This document shows positions 16,628 through 25,517 of a stretch of 64,000 nucleotides of DNA, piece after piece. The notes below the pieces were generated by a model, which saw only the letters and a program-made list of their open reading frames with translations, ran no database searches and had not been told where the DNA came from. Source of the stretch: Streptomyces silvae (GTDB lineage Bacteria > Actinomycetota > Actinomycetes > Streptomycetales > Streptomycetaceae). Within the stretch, counting starts at the first letter, position 1, and the number at the start of each line of letters is the position of its first letter. The stretch lies in the NCBI RefSeq assembly GCF_016745505.1, contig NZ_JAERUC010000195.1, positions 1-64,000 on the forward strand, in the 5' to 3' direction. Made by a program: the position numbers and the translations under genes.

Positions 16628-18378
16628 AGCGCCGGGTAGGCGTTCTTCATGAGCTCCTGGAACTGGGCGGAGAACCACTTGCCGGAGACCGGCGCGTCGG
16701 GCAGCGCGCCGGACATGTTGTTGCCGTTACGGACGTTGCCCTCGTAGGTCGGGTCGCACATACGGTCGAATCCCTTGCCCTCGTCGTTCGGAATCTCCTT
16801 GCTGGAGCCGTCCGACTCCCCCGGGGGCTTCATCCAGACGTACGCGTCGATGCCCGCGGCGGGTGCCGCCTGCGGCCGTTCGCCGAGTCCGGCTCCGGCC
16901 TGGTTGCACCAGTTGCCCAGGTGGATGCGCCGGTCGTAGCGGCCGCCGTCCACATAGGTGTCCACATTGGTGGTCGCACCCGGTCCGGTCGGCCGGTCGT
17001 CGCCGCCCCAGCCGTTGCGGGAGGTGTCGATGAGCATGCCGATGTCGGAGTTGAAGCCGACCGAGACCAGCTCGTTGCGGAAGGCCTGGGCGTAGGACTG
17101 CTCGTCCGTGTAGCGGTTCCAGTCGACCCACTTCGACTGGCGTACCGACGTGCCGTTGACGGAGTCGTCGATGGAGAAGTGGTCCTCCGTCGTCGCACCG
17201 TAGTTGGCGGTGTTGGTGATGAAGCCGTGCACGTCGTCGACGGTCGCGCCCTCGGTGGTCGCGGCCTCCTTGAAGAGGTCGGCGGTCGGACCGAAGTTGT
17301 CGTCCCAGCCGATCCAACCGTGGTGGCCGGCGTCGATGTAGTTGTAGACGTTCGGAGCGTCGCCGAGCTTGTTGAGCGCGTAGCCGACGCCCTTCTGATA
17401 GTTGCCGTTGGCCTTCATCACGTCGCACTCAGGCGTTGCCGTCTCGCGGCCGCCGGCGTTGGTGATGAGGTTGGGCAGTGAGTCGATCTCGACGGTGGTG
17501 ACGATGCGCAGGCCCGCGTACTTCTCGTCGGCGAGGACGGCCGCGATCGGGTCGATGTATTCGCTCTTGTAGCGGTCGATCTCCGTGGGACCCAGCTCGC
17601 CGTTGGAGGCGAGTGCCGAGCAGTCCCGCCCGGGGAGGTTGTAGATGACGAGCTGGACGACGAGTTCGCCGGACCCCTTCTGGGTCAGGGCCTCGTCCAG
17701 GTGGTCCCGCAGGCCCATTCCGCCGTTGGCGCCCTCGATGGCGGCGATGCGGTCGAGCCACACGCCCGTCGGCTGGTCGGCGATCCGGCTGCCGCCCGGC
17801 TCGGCGGCCGCGTTGGCCGACCACTCCGGGTTGACGTAGACCTTGGCGCCCTCGTACGGGTTGTTGACGCGGGCCGTGGGGTCCGTCGGGTCGGTGGGGT
17901 CGGTGGGGTCGGTGGGGTCGGTCGGGTTCGACGGGTCGGCGTTGCACGTGACGCCGTTCAGCTTGAAGGTCGCGGGTACGGCGCTGTTGCCGTTGCCCGT
18001 CGCGTTGAAGCCGAAGGACGCGGACGCCCCGTTGGCGAGCGCGGCGTTGTACGAGAGGCCCTTCGCGGTGACAGCGGAGCCGCTCTGCGAGACCGTGGCG
18101 TTCCAGCCCTGGCTGATCGTCTCGCCGCCGGCGAACGACCACTCCAGCTGCCAGCCGGCCAGGGCGTCACCGGTGTTGGTGACGCTCACGGCGGCGGTCA
18201 GCCCGCCGTTCCACTGATTCTGGATCTTGTAATCGACCGTGCAGCCCGCTGCCGCCGCGGCGGAGGCTCCGAAGGGGGCCGCCGCGGTGGCGGAGCCCGC
18301 GGCTGCGGCGACGAGTGCGCCCGCGGCTATGAGCGCCATTCGGGATCGGCGCAGGGTGGTGCGGCTCGTGCGGCTCAT
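16624..18378 (-). CDS. Secreted GH6 cellulase (cellobiohydrolase type) with N-terminal CBM2
   Basis: 584 residues. A signal peptide (1-~44) is followed by a family 2 cellulose-binding module (~46-148, CTVDYKIQNQWNGG onward, with Cys at both ends). A repeated Asp-Pro-Thr linker spans ~150-167, and a GH6 catalytic domain runs to the end. GH6 marks include YNLPGRDCSALASNGEL (catalytic acid Asp region) and TTVEIDSLPNL. Its length and module order fit secreted exo-cellulases that act from the non-reducing end. It is divergent from the GH48 gene, and the pair should work together on crystalline cellulose. A CebR-type promoter lies ~820 bp upstream, leaving a long leader. Confidence 0.93.
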   Translation of the reverse strand: MSRTSRTTLRRSRMALIAAGALVAAAAGSATAAAPFGASAAAAAGCTVDYKIQNQWNGGLTAAVSVTNTGDALAGWQLEWSFAGGETISQGWNATVSQSGSAVTAKGLSYNAALANGASASFGFNATGNGNSAVPATFKLNGVTCNADPSNPTDPTDPTDPTDPTDPTARVNNPYEGAKVYVNPEWSANAAAEPGGSRIADQPTGVWLDRIAAIEGANGGMGLRDHLDEALTQKGSGELVVQLVIYNLPGRDCSALASNGELGPTEIDRYKSEYIDPIAAVLADEKYAGLRIVTTVEIDSLPNLITNAGGRETATPECDVMKANGNYQKGVGYALNKLGDAPNVYNYIDAGHHGWIGWDDNFGPTADLFKEAATTEGATVDDVHGFITNTANYGATTEDHFSIDDSVNGTSVRQSKWVDWNRYTDEQSYAQAFRNELVSVGFNSDIGMLIDTSRNGWGGDDRPTGPGATTNVDTYVDGGRYDRRIHLGNWCNQAGAGLGERPQAAPAAGIDAYVWMKPPGESDGSSKEIPNDEGKGFDRMCDPTYEGNVRNGNNMSGALPDAPVSGKWFSAQFQELMKNAYPAL

Positions 18379-18777
18379 ACGAATTCCGTTTCCTCAGCTG
18401 TCGAGGGCGCGCGGGTGCCGCGCAGCCCGATTCGTACGGGGTGGGGGTTCCGTCGTGGTCGCTGATCGGGGACGGGGCCGTGAGCGGTCCCAGGTGTTCC
18501 GGGCCCGTCCGGGAGAGGGGTCTTCGGCCGCCGGACCCCTGCACGGCCGGCGAGGCCGGTGGGGTCAGGTCTGTTCGCCGACTCGCCTGCGGCGAGGGGG
18601 ACTTCGGCGCGACCGGCTGCGAGCGGGGCGTTCGAACGGTCCTCGCTCGCACGGCTGATGGCTGGTGGGCGTGCCACGCGGCTGCGGGCGGTCCTGCCCG
18701 CCCGCGGTCCTCGTGACCGATGCCGTCGGCGTGCGCATCGGCCCGTCGGGCCGTTCCGCGTACTGCTGATCCATGGT

Positions 18778-19149
18778 TCAGGCCAGGGCGGTACTCCTTG
18801 TCCGAGGGTGCGGGGGCGGTGCGGGTGTCCCGGCCGGCGTACGTCCGCACAGGGGCGTGGGCGACGCGCTCGTCGCTCCGGACGCCCGTCCAGGGCGGTC
18901 CGTCGGCGGGGACGGGGAGATCCACCGGACCGGTGGAGCCGGTCGGATCCGTGGTGCGGGCCGCACTGTCGCGCCACGGCCCACCGACGCGGGAGCGCTG
19001 TCCCGCCGGTGCGCCGTGCTGTTCTCCACCGTGCGTACGAGGGTGGATCCGGAAGCCGTGACCATGGCCGCGCGAGTGTTGCCGGCCATGCCGAGCACTG
19101 CTCCGGGGAGCAGTCTGAACAGGTGCGACACGTGCGGGGGGTGACACAT
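18778..19149 (-). CDS. Doubtful small ORF in the GH6 leader
   Basis: 123 codons starting ATG at 19149, with an excellent ribosome site (AAGGAG, 6-nt spacing) placed right after the CebR-type promoter. The first ~60 codons (MCHPPHVSHLFRLLPGAV onward) have coding-like third positions. After that the coding signal moves to the frame two bases over, as if a frameshift had occurred. No known domain. It could be a leader peptide, a pseudogene or chance. Confidence 0.3.
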   Translation of the reverse strand: MCHPPHVSHLFRLLPGAVLGMAGNTRAAMVTASGSTLVRTVENSTAHRRDSAPASVGRGATVRPAPRIRPAPPVRWISPSPPTDRPGRASGATSASPTPLCGRTPAGTPAPPPHPRTRSTALA

Positions 19150-19197
19150 GAGCGACTCCTTGCAGACCGGGCGTGCCCCCTACGGCACGTCGACTGG

Positions 19198-19211
19198 TGG
19201 AACCGCTCCCA
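19198..19211. promoter_or_regulatory. CebR-type operator for the GH6 side
   Basis: TGGAACCGCTCCCA matches the CebR consensus TGGGAGCGCTCCCA at 12 of 14 positions. CebR represses cellulase genes and is released by cellobiose-type inducers. On the minus strand a promoter (TTGACC at 19252-19247, 17-bp gap, TAACGT at 19229-19224) fires just before this site. Confidence 0.75.
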
Positions 19212-19220
19212 CTGGTGTGG

Positions 19221-19240
19221 CTTGACGTTAGAGCGTCAAG
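19221..19240. repeat. Inverted repeat overlapping the minus-strand promoter
   Basis: CTTGACG and CGTCAAG form a perfect 7-bp inverted repeat with a 6-bp centre. It overlaps the -10 element of the GH6-side promoter. It could be a second regulator's site. Confidence 0.45.
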
Positions 19241-19304
19241 TGGTGTCGGTCAACACACCCGTTCTCATCTCTCGGTATCGAAATAATTCGACTCTTCAAG
19301 TCTC

Positions 19305-19346
19305 TTGACTCTCTTTTTCCTCGTCCCCATGCTGGGAGCGCTCCCA
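19305..19346 (+). promoter_or_regulatory. GH48 promoter with perfect CebR operator
   Basis: TTGACT (19305-19310) is followed after 17 bp by CATGCT (19328-19333). The perfect 14-bp palindrome TGGGAGCGCTCCCA lies at 19333-19346, over the expected transcription start. This is the standard CebR repression layout in Streptomyces. Confidence 0.82.
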
Positions 19347-19413
19347 CTGGTTCAAGGCTTGTGCTCAGCCCCGCACACCCCCCATGTCGCCGAGCCGCGA
19401 GGAGGTACTGCGC

Positions 19414-22365
19414 ATGCCAACGGGACGCGCACGAAGAACTTGGTTACGGAGAAGACCCGGCAGAACCGGAGCCGGAGGCCGACGGCTGTGGACAGCCCTC
19501 GTGGCGGCGCTGGCCCTCCCCCTCGGGATGACCGCCGCGGCCGGTACGCCGGCCCAGGCCGCCGCAGTCCGATGCAGCGTCGACTACACGGTCAATGACT
19601 GGGGCTCGGGCTTCAGCACCGAACTCACCGTCACCAACAGGAGCTCCGCCGCGATCGACGGCTGGACCCTGACGTACGACTACGCCGGCAGTCAGAAGCT
19701 CACCAACGGCTGGAACGGGACCTGGTCCCAGTCCGGGAGCACGGTGACCGTCAGGAACGCGAGCTGGAACGGCGCCATCGCCGCCGGAAGCGCCGTCACG
19801 ACGGGCGCGCAGTTCACCTACAGCGGCACCAACACCGCACCCACCACCTTCGCCGTCAACGGCACGGAGTGCGTGGGTCCCCATCAGCCGCCGATCACCG
19901 TCCTCACCAGTCCGGCGGCGGGCGCCGTCTTCTCCGCCGGGGACGCCGTCCCCCTGGCCGCCACCGCCGCGGCCGCCGACGGCGCGGGGATCAGCAAGGT
20001 CGAGTTCTACGACGACACGAAGCTGCTCGGCACGGACACCACGTCCCCGTACACCTACAGCGCCGAAGGGCTGACCGCCGGCGGCCACTCCGTGTACGCC
20101 AGGGCGTACGACAGCCTCGGCGCCTCGGCGGAGTCCACCCCGGCCGGCATCACCGTCGTCGCGGGCCCGGCCGTCGTCGCGACGCCCGCCCAACTGGGCG
20201 TCCAGCAAGGCAAGTCGGGGACATTCACGGTCTCGCTCTCCACCGAACCCGCCTCGTCCGTCACCGCCACGGTGGCGAGGAGCGCCGGCAACTCCGGTCT
20301 GAGCGTCACCGGCGGCGCGAGCCTCACCTTCACCCCGGCGAACTGGTCCACCCCGCAGCAGGTCACCGTCTCGGCCGACGCGACCGGCACGGGAGCCGCG
20401 ACCTTCACCGTCACGGCCCCCGGCCACGGCAAGTCCGAGGTCACCGTCACCCAGCTCGCGGAGGCCAAGGACTACGACGCCCGCTTCCTCGACCTCTACG
20501 GGAAGATCACCGACCCCGCGAACGGCTACTTCTCCTCGGAGGGCATCCCCTACCACTCCGTCGAGACGCTGATCGTGGAAGCCCCCGACCACGGCCACGA
20601 GACGACGTCGGAGGCGTACAGCTATCTGATCTGGCTCCAGGCGATGTACGGGAAGATCACCGGCGACTGGGCGAAGTTCAACGGTGCGTGGGACACCATG
20701 GAGACGTACATGATCCCCACCCACGCCGACCAGCCCACGAACTCCTTCTACGACGCGTCGAAGCCCGCGACGTACGCCCCCGAGCACGACACCCCGAACG
20801 AGTACCCGGCCGTCCTCGACGGCTCGGCGGCGTCCGGCTCGGACCCGATCGCCTCCGAGCTGAAGAGCGCCTACGGCACCGACGACATCTACGGGATGCA
20901 CTGGATCCAGGACGTCGACAACGTCTACGGATACGGCAACACCCCCGGGAAGTGCGCGGCCGGACCCACCGAGACCGGGCCGTCGTACATCAACACCTTC
21001 CAGCGCGGCCCCCAGGAGTCCGTCTGGGAGACCGTCACCCACCCCACCTGCGACAACTTCACCTACGGCGGGGCCAACGGCTACCTGGACCTGTTCACCG
21101 GGGACGCCTCCTACGCCAAGCAGTGGAAGTTCACCAACGCACCGGACGCGGACGCCCGTGCCGTACAGGCCGCCTACTGGGCCGACGTCTGGGCGAAGGA
21201 GCAGGGCAAGTCGGGCGAGGTGTCGGAGACCGTCGGCAAGGCAGCCAAGATGGGCGACTACCTCCGCTACTCCATGTTCGACAAGTACTTCAAGAAGGTC
21301 GGCAACTGCGTCGGCCCGACCACCTGCCCCGCCGGCAGCGGCAAGGACAGCGCGCACTACCTGATGTCCTGGTACTACGCCTGGGGCGGAGCCACCGACA
21401 CCTCCGCCGGCTGGTCCTGGCGCATCGGATCGAGCCACGCCCACGGCGGCTACCAGAACCCGATGGCCGCCTACGCGCTGAGCTCCGTCGCCGATCTCAA
21501 GCCCAAGTCGGCCACGGGACAGTCGGACTGGGCCAAGAGCCTGGACCGCCAGATGGACTTCTACCAGTGGCTCCAGTCCGACGAGGGAGCCATCGCGGGC
21601 GGCGCGACCAACAGCTGGAAGGGCAGCTACGCCCAGCCCCCGGCCGGCACACCCACCTTCCACGGCATGTACTACGACGAGAAGCCCGTCTACCACGACC
21701 CGCCGTCCAACCAGTGGTTCGGCTTCCAGGCGTGGTCCATGGAACGCGTCGCCGAGTACTACCACGAGTCGGGTGACGCACAGGCCAAGGCCGTGCTCGA
21801 CAAGTGGGTCGACTGGGCCGTGTCGGAGACGACCATCAACCCGGACGGCACCTACCTCATGCCGTCCACCCTCCAGTGGTCCGGCGCGCCCGACACCTGG
21901 AACGCGTCGAACCCCGGCGCCAACTCCGGACTGCACGTCACGGTCGCCGACTACACCAACGACGTCGGGGTGGCCGGTGCCTACGCCAGGACGCTGACCT
22001 ACTACGCCGCCAGGTCCGGTGACGCCGACGCCAAGGCCACGGCCGAAGGACTGCTCGACGGCATGTGGAGCCACTACCAGGACGACGCGGGGATAGCGGT
22101 CCCCGAGACACGCGCCGACTACAACCGGTTCGACGACCCGGTGTACGTCCCGAACGGCTGGACGGGCGCGATGCCCAACGGGGACACCGTCGACAACGAC
22201 TCGACGTTCCTCTCCATCCGGTCGTTCTACGAGGACGACCCGAACTGGCCCAAGGTGCAGGCCTATCTGGACGGCGGAGCCGCTCCCGTCTTCACCTACC
22301 ACCGGTTCTGGGCACAGACCGACGTCGCACTGGCCCTGGGGGCGTACGCAGATCTCCTGGAGTGA
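19414..22365 (+). CDS. Secreted GH48 reducing-end cellobiohydrolase with CBM2
   Basis: 983 residues. The start at 19414 (MPTGRARRTW) is chosen for GAGGAGG upstream; an ATG at 19384 is in frame. A long twin-arginine-looking leader (RRPGRTGAGGRRLW, then a hydrophobic run) ends near AQAAA. Next come a CBM2 (~53-148), an Ig-like domain (ITVLTSPAAGAVF onward, ~155-245), a second beta-sandwich module (~248-345) and the GH48 domain (~355-983). The general acid is the Glu of HETTSEAYSY near residue 400. GH48 enzymes release cellobiose processively from reducing ends and complement the divergent GH6 enzyme. Confidence 0.95.
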   Translation: MPTGRARRTWLRRRPGRTGAGGRRLWTALVAALALPLGMTAAAGTPAQAAAVRCSVDYTVNDWGSGFSTELTVTNRSSAAIDGWTLTYDYAGSQKLTNGWNGTWSQSGSTVTVRNASWNGAIAAGSAVTTGAQFTYSGTNTAPTTFAVNGTECVGPHQPPITVLTSPAAGAVFSAGDAVPLAATAAAADGAGISKVEFYDDTKLLGTDTTSPYTYSAEGLTAGGHSVYARAYDSLGASAESTPAGITVVAGPAVVATPAQLGVQQGKSGTFTVSLSTEPASSVTATVARSAGNSGLSVTGGASLTFTPANWSTPQQVTVSADATGTGAATFTVTAPGHGKSEVTVTQLAEAKDYDARFLDLYGKITDPANGYFSSEGIPYHSVETLIVEAPDHGHETTSEAYSYLIWLQAMYGKITGDWAKFNGAWDTMETYMIPTHADQPTNSFYDASKPATYAPEHDTPNEYPAVLDGSAASGSDPIASELKSAYGTDDIYGMHWIQDVDNVYGYGNTPGKCAAGPTETGPSYINTFQRGPQESVWETVTHPTCDNFTYGGANGYLDLFTGDASYAKQWKFTNAPDADARAVQAAYWADVWAKEQGKSGEVSETVGKAAKMGDYLRYSMFDKYFKKVGNCVGPTTCPAGSGKDSAHYLMSWYYAWGGATDTSAGWSWRIGSSHAHGGYQNPMAAYALSSVADLKPKSATGQSDWAKSLDRQMDFYQWLQSDEGAIAGGATNSWKGSYAQPPAGTPTFHGMYYDEKPVYHDPPSNQWFGFQAWSMERVAEYYHESGDAQAKAVLDKWVDWAVSETTINPDGTYLMPSTLQWSGAPDTWNASNPGANSGLHVTVADYTNDVGVAGAYARTLTYYAARSGDADAKATAEGLLDGMWSHYQDDAGIAVPETRADYNRFDDPVYVPNGWTGAMPNGDTVDNDSTFLSIRSFYEDDPNWPKVQAYLDGGAAPVFTYHRFWAQTDVALALGAYADLLE

Positions 22366-22385
22366 GTGAACGCGGAACCCGGGGG

Positions 22386-22413
22386 GTCCCGGCCGTCAGC
22401 CGGCGGCCGGGAC
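22386..22413 (+). terminator. Hairpin terminator after the GH48 gene
   Basis: GTCCCGGCCG and CGGCCGGGAC form perfect 10-bp arms with an 8-nt loop, 20 bp after the stop codon. Confidence 0.75.
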
Positions 22414-22492
22414 TTCCCAGGAGGCGCACGCCGGACAACCCGACCGCCCGGACACCTCCCACGAACCGGCCGTCGCGAGGCATGATCATGCG

Positions 22493-23008
22493 ATGACATG
22501 GACAGCTCCTGAAGCCACCCGCACCGTCGGACCGCTCGCCGGCAGCGAGCGCGAGACACTGACCACCTTCCTGGCGTTCTACCGCAGCACACTGCTGCAG
22601 AAATGCGCGGGCCTGACCGGCCGGCAACTCGCCGAGCAGACCGTCGAGCCGTCCAACCTCACCCTCCTCGGCCTGATCCGGCACATGGCCAAGGTGGAAC
22701 GCTATTGGTTCCGGCAGGGGCTCGCCGGCCTGTCCCTCCCCTCGATGTACGACCCGGAGAAGGGCAAGGACGCGGACTTCGAGGACCTCTCACCGGACCG
22801 CGCCCCGGAGGACTACGCCCGTCTGACCGAGGAGATACGCCTCGCCGACGAAGCGGCGGCCGACGTGTCGCTCGACACCACCCTCGCCTGGCGCGGCTCG
22901 GTCTACTCGCTGCGCACGGTGTACGTCCACATGATCGCCGAGTACGCGCGCCACATAGGCCACGCCGACCTTCTGAGGGAGCGGCTGGACGGCACCACCG
23001 GGGCCTGA
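22493..23008 (+). CDS. DinB-fold (DUF664) protein
   Basis: 171 residues of the DinB four-helix metal-binding superfamily. Characteristic segments are NLTLLGLIRHMAKVERYWF (first His) and VYVHMIAEYARHIGHADLLRE (C-terminal His ligands). Many relatives are thiol-dependent transferases (mycothiol- or bacillithiol-linked); most in Streptomyces are uncharacterised. The ATG at 22493 has no strong ribosome site. It is a single gene between the GH48 terminator and the DUF4230 gene. Confidence 0.85.
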   Translation: MTWTAPEATRTVGPLAGSERETLTTFLAFYRSTLLQKCAGLTGRQLAEQTVEPSNLTLLGLIRHMAKVERYWFRQGLAGLSLPSMYDPEKGKDADFEDLSPDRAPEDYARLTEEIRLADEAAADVSLDTTLAWRGSVYSLRTVYVHMIAEYARHIGHADLLRERLDGTTGA

Positions 23009-23098
23009 GACCGCCCAACGGCCCATCCCCGTACAGGATCTGGCGTAATCCGGGGGCCCGGACGGACTGAAATCGCCGGACCGGGTCACACGGAAGGA

Positions 23099-23812
23099 AT
23101 GACGTCCACTGACGTAAGGACAGACAGCACCGGGGACCCCGGCCACGACGGTGCGCCGCGCCGCCGCTCCCGCACGCGGGGATGCCTGCCGTTCGCGGGA
23201 GTGTGCGCCGCGGCGCTCGTCCTGCTGCTCCTCGGTTCCCGGATCAGCCTGCTGCCGGGGCTCGGCGGCCTCTTCGGCGAGGAGACCACCGACCGCTCCG
23301 GCCCCGCGGTTCTCAAGTCCATCCAGGACATGAGCGCCTACGAGGCGGCCTCCGGGAACTTCCAGGTCGTCGTCGACCTGGAGAAGGACGCGAAATACCT
23401 GCCCGACGCCATCCGGGGCACCCGGACGCTGTACGTCGGCGCGGGCACGGTCGGAGCCTCCGTGGACCTCGGCGAGGTCGGGCCCCGCGGGGTGACGGTC
23501 AACGAGGACCGCACCACGGCCGAACTCGTCCTGCCCCACGCGGTGCTGGGCAAGCCCGCGCTGGACCCGGACCGCTCCTACGCCGTGTCCAAGCAGCGTG
23601 GCCTCCTCGACCGGCTCGGCGACTTCTTCTCCGACAACCCCGGAAGCGAGCAGGCGGTCAACAAACTGGCCGCGCAGCACATCGGTAAGGCGGCCGAGGA
23701 GAGCGGCCTGACGAAGCGGGCCGAGAAGAACACCACCGCGATGCTCCAGGGCCTGCTCGCCTCGCTCGGATTCGAGAAGGTCACTGTCCGCTACGCCGAT
23801 ACGCCCGGCTGA
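23099..23812 (+). CDS. DUF4230 membrane-anchored protein
   Basis: 237 residues. A cytoplasmic basic N-terminus (RRRSRTRG) is followed by one membrane segment (~30-48, FAGVCAAALVLLLLGSRI). A DUF4230 domain outside the membrane includes the pattern Y-EAASGNFQVVVDLEKD. The function of DUF4230 is unknown. GGAAGG lies just before the ATG at 23099. It appears monocistronic. Confidence 0.82.
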   Translation: MTSTDVRTDSTGDPGHDGAPRRRSRTRGCLPFAGVCAAALVLLLLGSRISLLPGLGGLFGEETTDRSGPAVLKSIQDMSAYEAASGNFQVVVDLEKDAKYLPDAIRGTRTLYVGAGTVGASVDLGEVGPRGVTVNEDRTTAELVLPHAVLGKPALDPDRSYAVSKQRGLLDRLGDFFSDNPGSEQAVNKLAAQHIGKAAEESGLTKRAEKNTTAMLQGLLASLGFEKVTVRYADTPG

Positions 23813-23912
23813 CCTTCGCCACGTCCCGCCCCGCCGCAACCGCCCCGTCGGCCCTGCGCCACACTCGCCTGAGCGAACGGTCGCCCCGACGGCGACCGTC
23901 AGGAGCCGGGGA

Positions 23913-24359
23913 GTGATGACCATGACCGCCGAAACCACGGAACGCTTCAGGGCCGCCGTCGAGAAGGGCGACCACGCGGCACTGGAGGAGCTGTTCACCG
24001 AGGACGCCCGCCTCTTCAGCCCGGTGAAGTTCACGCCCTTCGAAGGCCGGCCGATGGTGCTCGGACTCTTCGGTGTGCTCCTTCGGACGTTCGAGGACTT
24101 CCGGTACGTCGGGCACTTCGAGGGCGAGGCATCCACCAGCGCGGAGGGCGCCCAGGAGCCCTCGGAGATCCTGCTGTTCAGGGCGACGGTGAACGGCAAG
24201 GCGATCCACGGGATCGACATGCTCCAGTTCGACGAGGACGGCCGTATCAAGGAGTTCACCGTGATGGTCCGCCCGATGTCCGCGGTCCAGGCGCTGGGCG
24301 AGGCCGTCCTGCAGGGCCTCGCCGCCGACGGCCTCGTCCCGGACGGTACGGCCCACTGA
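23913..24359 (+). CDS. SnoaL-like (NTF2 fold) protein
   Basis: 148 residues with the cone-shaped NTF2/SnoaL fold: an N-terminal helix (TERFRAAVEKGDHAALEEL), FTEDARLFSPV, and late strands ending GRIKEFTVMVRPMSA. The fold is used by isomerases, cyclases and hydratases but also by many proteins with unknown ligands. Three in-frame starts are close together (GTG 23913, ATG 23916, ATG 23922); GGGGAG precedes them. No polyketide genes are adjacent, so no pathway can be named. Confidence 0.8.
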   Translation: MMTMTAETTERFRAAVEKGDHAALEELFTEDARLFSPVKFTPFEGRPMVLGLFGVLLRTFEDFRYVGHFEGEASTSAEGAQEPSEILLFRATVNGKAIHGIDMLQFDEDGRIKEFTVMVRPMSAVQALGEAVLQGLAADGLVPDGTAH

Positions 24360-24498
24360 GAGAACGCTGAGGGAACGCTGTCCGGCCGGGCATCCCCCGG
24401 CCGGACACCGCACGGCATGGCGCAACCGCTGTGCGGAGTCGGTCGGTTACCCTACGTGAGCTTACCGAGCATTCATCGGCATCCGAGGGGACCCCCGA

Positions 24499-25170
24499 AT
24501 GAACCGTATCCGCACCGCACTTGCCGCGATCGGCCTCGCCGCCGGCCTGGTGACCGCGCCCGCGGCGAGCGCCGCACCGCACGAGGACCGTACGACGGCG
24601 GCAGTCGCCCACGACCCCTGCACCGGTGAGTTCCTCGGGGACGCGCGGCTGGGCCCGCAGTGGCTGCCCTCCACGAAGCAGGCCCCCGTCGGCCCGCTGC
24701 TCAAGGGATACAAGCGGACGGGCAGCCTGTCCCCCTCCGCCTTCCTGAACAAGTACTGGGAGGGACCGGCGGACACGGGCAGCTGGAAGTACCCGCCCAA
24801 CGACGGATTCGCCGAGGTCAATGGCGAGATCGACAAGGAGCCCGCGAAGCTGCGCACCGGCCAGCGCCTGGACCGCTTCGGCTCGGAGTTCGGCGGCTAC
24901 CTCGCCCCGGCGGGCGACGCCTACAAGGAGCGCGCCCTGCCCCCGCAGAACCTCAACACCCGCGACGCCGCGGTCCCGTGCGACTACCGCGTCTACAAGG
25001 TCACCAAGCCGTTCTGGGTCTGGCAGGGCAGCATCGCGCCGTGGTTCGAGCAGCCCGGCGGCGGCCAGCAGATCAAGCTCGACGCCGTCTTCCTCGACCC
25101 GGGCGCGGGCCAGCGGCTCAACGTGAAGTGGCTGCTCGACCACGCCTACCTCACCGCCGTCGGCGCGTAG
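24499..25170 (+). CDS. Exported TNT-domain NAD(P)+ glycohydrolase toxin
   Basis: 223 residues. A Sec signal peptide (1-~26, ending ASAA) is followed by a linker and a TNT domain (~93-212). Family marks are WKYPPNDGF (96-104), GQRLDRFGSEFGGYLAPAG (121-139), YRVYKV and FEQPGGGQQ (183-191). The Arg of DRFG (126) and a Gln in GGGQQ (190/191) correspond to residues needed for NAD cleavage in the M. tuberculosis toxin CpnT, by memory of that family. There is no delivery domain, so it is exported directly. An 8-bp gap separates it from a 77-codon gene likely to encode its immunity protein. It may be an antibacterial or antifungal weapon. Confidence 0.87.
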   Translation: MNRIRTALAAIGLAAGLVTAPAASAAPHEDRTTAAVAHDPCTGEFLGDARLGPQWLPSTKQAPVGPLLKGYKRTGSLSPSAFLNKYWEGPADTGSWKYPPNDGFAEVNGEIDKEPAKLRTGQRLDRFGSEFGGYLAPAGDAYKERALPPQNLNTRDAAVPCDYRVYKVTKPFWVWQGSIAPWFEQPGGGQQIKLDAVFLDPGAGQRLNVKWLLDHAYLTAVGA

Positions 25171-25178
25171 GACCCGCC

Positions 25179-25412
25179 GTGGAACGCCGGGAACTGCGCG
25201 CCGCGCTGCACGCGGCCGGCGTCGCCGACGGTTACTACCGCATCGAAGGCGTGCACGAACCGGCCCCCACACCCCCCGACTTCCTGTTCCTGCGGAAGGC
25301 ACCCGACGGGGTGTGGGAGACCGGGGCGTACGAGCGCGGTACGTACGAGGTGATCGCCCGGCACCCGGACGAGGCGGCGGCCTGCGCACACCTCCTGCGC
25401 CTCCTCGCCTGA
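25179..25412 (+). CDS. Small cytosolic protein, candidate TNT immunity factor
   Basis: 77 residues from the GTG at 25179. It starts MERRELRAALHAAGVADGYY, has no signal peptide, and is acidic in the middle (PDGVWETGAYERGTYEVIA). I do not recognise a named family. It lies 8 bp after the TNT toxin gene on the same strand with good coding bias, the usual position for an immunity gene. Function is inferred from position only. The M. tuberculosis factor IFT is larger (~176 residues, from memory), so this would be a different or minimal type. Confidence 0.68.
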   Translation: MERRELRAALHAAGVADGYYRIEGVHEPAPTPPDFLFLRKAPDGVWETGAYERGTYEVIARHPDEAAACAHLLRLLA

Positions 25413-25429
25413 CGGGGCCGCAGACGGGT

Positions 25430-25444
25430 TTGCCATAACGGCAA
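25430..25444. promoter_or_regulatory. Inverted repeat before the epoxide hydrolase gene
   Basis: TTGCC and GGCAA flank ATAAC, forming a 5-5-5 inverted repeat in a short AT-richer stretch. Likely part of the promoter/operator of the gene starting at 25518. Confidence 0.35.
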
Positions 25445-25517
25445 GTTCTCTTGGCCGGTGGTGCCGCGGCCCCGAATGATGGTCGTGCCGAGAGGCACCG
25501 ATCACCCGAGGAGACCC

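Larger units (their letters stand above)
18379..19413. other. Long divergent control region between the two cellulase genes
   Basis: 1,035 bp. The right part holds two promoter/operator sets (19198-19346). The left ~770 bp, between the minus-strand promoter and the GH6 start, has no recognised gene but shows coding-like third-position GC that moves between frames. It may be a long leader, a small unrecognised gene or a decayed one. Confidence 0.5.

Noticed and set aside
19444..22302. A 952-codon open frame antisense to the GH48 gene
   Set aside because: Val/Gly/Arg-rich shadow product over a certain secreted cellulase gene.
24256..25389. A 377-codon frame opposite the TNT toxin
   Set aside because: Low-complexity Arg/Gly product; the plus strand holds the recognised TNT domain.
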